Shown here: in pieces, positions 58,977 to 64,000 of the stretch
How the letters are laid out: the number at the start of each line of letters is the position of its first letter
How positions within the stretch are numbered: the first letter of the stretch is position 1
NCBI GenBank assembly: GCA_037039925.1
Contig: JAXRKP010000581.1
Span: 162,501-226,500 of the forward strand
DNA: 64,000 nt
Origin: Doris montereyensis
Lineage: Eukaryota > Mollusca > Gastropoda > Nudibranchia > Dorididae
Direction of reading: 5' to 3'
Position numbers and translations under genes: made by a program
Notes under the pieces: model-generated
Database searches by the model: none
Told to the model about the DNA's origin: nothing
Seen by the model: only the letters and a program-made list of their open reading frames with translations

Positions 58977-59689
58977 AAAAGTAGAGCCACCAGAGGAGAT
59001 AGAAAAGATAACATGAATGTGAGAGTCGACACAGAATTGAATTTATAAGTTTGCACATAATATGGCTTGGAAGAAAATCTAAAACACAACAACAAAGAAA
59101 CAAAAATCCAACTCCTATCCAACATCTTAAAAACAAAAACAGAAGGGAAAAAGCTAGACGAATAGGAGGAAGATGTCCAGATAGCAACAACATCATTATC
59201 TATGACATCTGATACTGGATTTGTCTTTTGAAATCAAACTTTTTTTACAAATCTTGCGAGGGTAAGCTCTCTGATTGTGAAACGACAGGAGGAGGGGATG
59301 GGAATCAAACTTGATTTGCGATTTATGTGGTTTGGGCGCACCGAATAAAGCTTAAGAACCAAATGGAGAACTTGGTGATTTACTTGGAAGAGTGATATCA
59401 GCTACGACACTTTACACATAAACTCTGGAAAAGAAAATTTAACACTGAACACTTCATAGGGTATTTATTACATTAAATCTTGGCGATTTGTAAAGCGAAG
59501 TAAGTCCCATACTCAAGAGTTGAGAGCGTAGGGTAATCAGGAGACGAGTACTGATTTTTCTAAGAATACGGCATAGTGAGGCGGTTTTGCCATTGTTTTC
59601 TACGCTGTCTCTATTTTCGCCGAGTCTGAACATACCTAGCTAAGCTACCTATTTTGTTGCTGGGTCCACAGGGAAAAAATCGCCTCAAC
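58977..59689. other. Intergenic stretch
   Basis: No gene or named repeat recognised. Minus frames at 58886-59196 are hydrophobic and low-complexity without homology. Confidence 0.5.
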
Positions 59690-59742
59690 TGGGAATCAAA
59701 CTTGGACCTCCTACGTAGTAGACAGACGTTCTACCGACTCAG
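59690..59742 (-). mobile_element. tRNA-like head of another SINE (family D2?)
   Basis: Minus strand has GAGTCGGTAGAACGTCTG (A-box-like) and GGTCCAAGTTTGATTCCC (B-box-like), as in a tRNA, but no convincing acceptor stem. Likely a SINE fragment, not a tRNA gene. Confidence 0.5.
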
Positions 59743-59877
59743 TTTGTAAAACAATCTTCATCACAATAACATTTAAAAAGCCTTTGGGAAACCGACAGAG
59801 CCCTCTTGCAACGTGATCTTACAATGGTTCTCCATTGAATCGAAGCCATTTAATCATCTAATTTAAATTGACTGTTT

Positions 59878-60172
59878 GATTTGATTTTTTAACATCTATA
59901 TTCACAAGTAAAGTGATTTAAATTATTTTTTAAAGTAGGATTGTTGTAATTTTGAATGCACTGCCGTGTCAGTGTAAAAATCCAAGTGATCTGAGTGTTG
60001 TGATCTACGCACGGGGCATCCTCTTAGTCGTCCGTGTCGATTCACATACAACATGTACATGGACCAAGAGGATGGGTTTTACCGAAAAAAAAAACTCGAG
60101 AAAAGTGTCGGGGCACGAACCCACGACCATCTGATTGAGAGGCAGACACCTTATCTCCGGACCACCTGTCCT
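59878..60172 (-). mobile_element. Degenerate family B SINE
   Basis: Shares the B layout: CATCTATATTCACAAGTAAAGTGAT, GTGATCTACGCACGG, and head GGGCACGAACCCACGACC. More diverged than the other copies. Confidence 0.7.
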
Positions 60173-60763
60173 TTACAATATGAACCCACCCTCCTCCTGT
60201 CCACAAGTTAGCCAACTTCGCCCCGTCTGGAAAACGATAAATACTCATCTGCAAACCTTCATCGATTTTTTTTTTGCTGACATTTTATGGTTTTGAAAGA
60301 AATGTGACAAAATCTATACCAGCAGTTCATTGTTTTAGTTTAATCACGTAACTCAAAAGTATGTGTCTTGACTCGTCTGCGCAGGTTTTGTGTGACACGT
60401 TGTATTGTTCATTCGCGTTCAGCGTGACATTCATTGCACTTTTTCTTCTTCTTCATGTATTGTTCACTCGCATCATCGTGACTTTCATTGGATTTCTATT
60501 TCTTTTTATCATCAGCAATATTAATGTACGTTCGAGGACACATTCATGGAGCTCAATGTCTCGGATGACCGGTAGACAGGACTGCAGACACATAAAACTT
60601 ACACAGATTTTAATTCCCGGACTGGTTACATTTGCATATCTCCAGACAATAAACTATTATTTACAAATGTATATTTTTCGACATGTTTAATATGCCATTA
60701 ACAACAGAACACAATAATATAAATATACATCCGTAATGCAAAAAAAATAAAAATATATATATA

Positions 60764-62166
<1,403 letters not shown>

Positions 62167-62676
62167 TCAGAGATGTGCAATCATCATCATGGACGATGTC
62201 CTTTTCACCTGCCTCCGAATCCGAAGCATCGCGTTGACCAATAAATGGTCAGCCAGGGGCGCTGACTTTGGAGGAATGCTGTCGAATGACTCGCTTCTGC
62301 TACCGAGTCCAGAAACGGATATTCCTCTTGGCCTGCCCCTTTCGTCGCAGTCATCGGCGTATTGACTGAATGGATCTCCTGGGGCTACTCGTTCGTTTGT
62401 GAAAGAACCTGTCTCCACCTTTGAGACTAGCAGTAGCAGAAGTCGTTTCACCCGTTTCACAATTCTGTGAACAGGACGCCGGTTGTTCAAATTGCCGACT
62501 GGACTGCTGAATGTCAGACTCCTTGCCGATATCACACCGCCGGAAGTCATTTCATCGAAATTCGCTTGTAGCGCATGCGTCTTGGGTGTGCGCCTGTGGC
62601 ATTTTCGGGTGGCTTTAAAAAGTCGCTCGATTCGTATTCGCACCCCCTTCATGTTGCTTGACGGTGGCAGCTTCAT
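62167..62676 (-). CDS. Unrecognised 169-codon ORF (possible first exon)
   Basis: ATG at 62676; starts MKLPPSSNMKGVRIRIERLF and continues through FKATRKCHRRTPKTHAL, then a basic RIVKRVKRLLLLLVSK stretch and a Ser/Arg-rich part with SGLGSRSESFDSIPP. GC content is clearly above the surroundings, and the frame is open for several codons upstream of the ATG. No signal peptide. I do not recognise the family. It could be a single-exon gene or a 5' exon. Overlapping plus-strand frames are shadows. Confidence 0.45.
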   Translation of the reverse strand: MKLPPSSNMKGVRIRIERLFKATRKCHRRTPKTHALQANFDEMTSGGVISARSLTFSSPVGNLNNRRPVHRIVKRVKRLLLLLVSKVETGSFTNERVAPGDPFSQYADDCDERGRPRGISVSGLGSRSESFDSIPPKSAPLADHLLVNAMLRIRRQVKRTSSMMMIAHL

Positions 62677-63024
62677 GCTGAACTCCAGCGTTGTTTGATT
62701 CGGAGACCATCGGTGGTCACTGCACTACTACTACAAGAAGATCCCATTCCCATCCTAGATCTTTCATTTATCCAGTATCTTACCTTACAGCTGTGAAACG
62801 TCATTCGAATAAAACGGTCGACTAAAAACTGTAATCAAACTCGGACCATCGCATTCTTCGAGTCCTCTTGATAAATCTATAGACCCATTTGGTACGAGTT
62901 ACGTGTTTCTTCTTGTTTGGTCGCTTCATACTTCGTTAGTGGTTTGTCTAGTGTGTTTTTTCTTGGGATGTTGGAGATTTGTTTTGATTTTATCCCTTGC
63001 TATGTTTGATTTCAAGCTTATATT

Positions 63025-63385
63025 TTTTTCTTTATGTGGAGTGGGGAAGGGGGCTTTGCTCAGGATCGGTATTAGCTTTTGTGTTCTTGTTTTGTGCTTT
63101 TTCTGTGGAGTGGAGTGGGGAAGGTTTAGGGCTAGTGCTCATGATCCGTATTAACTTTTGTGTTCTTGTTGTTTTTTTATGGGGTGGGGTGGGGGGGAGG
63201 TTTAGAGCTATGATCAGGATCCGTATTAACGTTTGTGTTCTTGTTTTGTGTATGGGGTGGGGTGGGGGGGGAAGGTTTAGAGCTATGATCAGGATCCGTA
63301 TTAAAGTTTGTGTTCTTGTTTTGTGTTTTTTGTATGAGTGGGTGGGGAAGGTTTAGGGCTATGATCAGCATCCGTATTAGCTTTT
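63025..63385 (+). repeat. Imperfect tandem repeat, about 75-bp unit, 4-5 copies
   Basis: Units contain TTTGTGTTCTTGTTTTGTG, a GGGGTGGGGTGGGG tract, and GGTTTAGAGCTATGATCAGG ATCCGTATTA. G tracts have quadruplex potential. Open frames over it are repeat artefacts. Confidence 0.88.
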
Positions 63386-63688
63386 GTGTACTTGTTTTGA
63401 GCGTAGTTTCTTTTTAATAATTTTGTTCCTTCTCGCTCGGGGAGGGGTATTTTCTTTTGGTGTGGGTTTTTATTATTTTTTTTCGGGACTTGTGGAAGGG
63501 TAAGGTATCCCATAACAAGGGATTTAACAAAGAGAAGCTATTAAAAAAAAGACGGGACTTGATTGTAAGTAAATCCCGGAATATGTTAAGTTGACTCGAT
63601 TCACAAATTATCATACAAACTAACAAGACCTTTGGAGACGAGTGTATTATAATATAAAAACCATACTATGATTTTTTTAAAAACATAC
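63386..63688. other. Intron or intergenic stretch
   Basis: No feature recognised other than the donor GTATGT on the minus strand at 63688-63683. Confidence 0.5.
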
Positions 63689-63898
63689 CTCCAGTTCGTC
63701 GACATGTTGGGTTTGGTTTCCAAAATACGAAATCGACACAGAGAAATTCAAAAGGCACGGAGTAAGAGTATTACTAGTACTAGAGAATATGTTCGGCACA
63801 TCCAGGCCGAGAGTCAACTTGAAACGTTCAGTACCATCACTCCCAAGGCAAAGCAAAGGTGTTGCACGAGCTTCAATACTGACACTATCAGTTTGACA
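63689..63898 (-). CDS. Internal exon of an unrecognised minus-strand gene
   Basis: Acceptor GCATTTCAG and donor GTATGT flank 70 open codons, phase 0 to 0: CQTDSVSIEARATPLLCLGS, DGTERFKLTLGLDVPNIFSS, TLTPCLLNFSVSISYFGNQT and HVDELE. Alternating hydrophobic residues suggest a beta-sandwich domain. The family is not recognised. The upstream part of the gene would lie beyond 64000; the next exon downstream was not found. Confidence 0.5.
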
Positions 63899-64000
63899 CT
63901 GAAATGCGAGCAATGGGAAACAAGAGGTGAACTGACAATCATGTTCAATACAGCATCCTCACTGACTGTGAGAAACATCCACGCGATATCAGAGGGAGGG

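Noticed and set aside
60361..60690. Hydrophobic 109-codon plus-strand frame
   Set aside because: Membrane-like composition but no homology, poor start and repeat-rich surroundings; not supportable as a gene.

Overview
The window reads as nuclear DNA of an invertebrate animal, most likely a gastropod mollusc. The grounds are AT-rich sequence, introns with GT/AG borders, a metazoan MAP3K1 gene, a 2-Cys peroxiredoxin gene, and many tRNA-derived SINEs, LINE fragments and microsatellites. The species assignment is inference. No bacterial, plasmid or viral gene set is present.

Left half (about 1-35.2 kb, + strand): one large gene for a MAP3K1/MEKK1-type kinase. I traced about 21 coding exons by homology recalled from the family and by matching splice phases. 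The product has a disordered Ser/Arg-rich N-terminus, a SWIM zinc finger, a C3HC4-type RING (E3 ligase), an alpha-helical armadillo/TOG-like middle, a long Ser/Pro-rich linker and a C-terminal Ser/Thr kinase domain. Its introns hold two antisense copies of one APE/RT non-LTR retrotransposon (17.5-20.9 kb and 29.2-32.1 kb), a SINE nested in the first copy, several other SINEs and microsatellites, and one unexplained exon-like stretch at 32.2-32.6 kb.

Middle (35.2-50.6 kb): gene-poor and repeat-rich. It has a 15-18 bp minisatellite (35.9 kb), a SINE-in-SINE insertion (37 kb), the 3' end of a CR1-like LINE (38 kb), a 1.65 kb G/T-rich minisatellite inside a likely DNA-transposon remnant (39.7-41.9 kb), a 165 bp perfect-arm foldback (42.6 kb) and a broken PIF/Harbinger transposase (45.5-46.1 kb).

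Right half (50.6-64 kb, - strand): a five-exon typical 2-Cys peroxiredoxin gene (50,654-54,088), repeats of one dispersed family, a 1.2 kb 27-bp minisatellite (57.5-58.8 kb), an unrecognised GC-richer 169-codon ORF (62.2-62.7 kb) and an exon of an unrecognised - strand gene at the right edge.

The most important quality observation is that both protein genes carry many single-base frameshifts. Most sit at homopolymers, while splice sites and residues stay conserved. Exon phase arithmetic independently shows one base missing or extra in each affected exon. Uncorrected assembly errors are the likeliest cause, so conceptual translations here will be wrong unless repaired against reads. I found no convincing new multi-gene system. 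The most unusual structural items are the transposon-borne minisatellite, the LINE 5' monomer arrays, the nested SINEs, the foldback and the dispersed palindromic repeat family.
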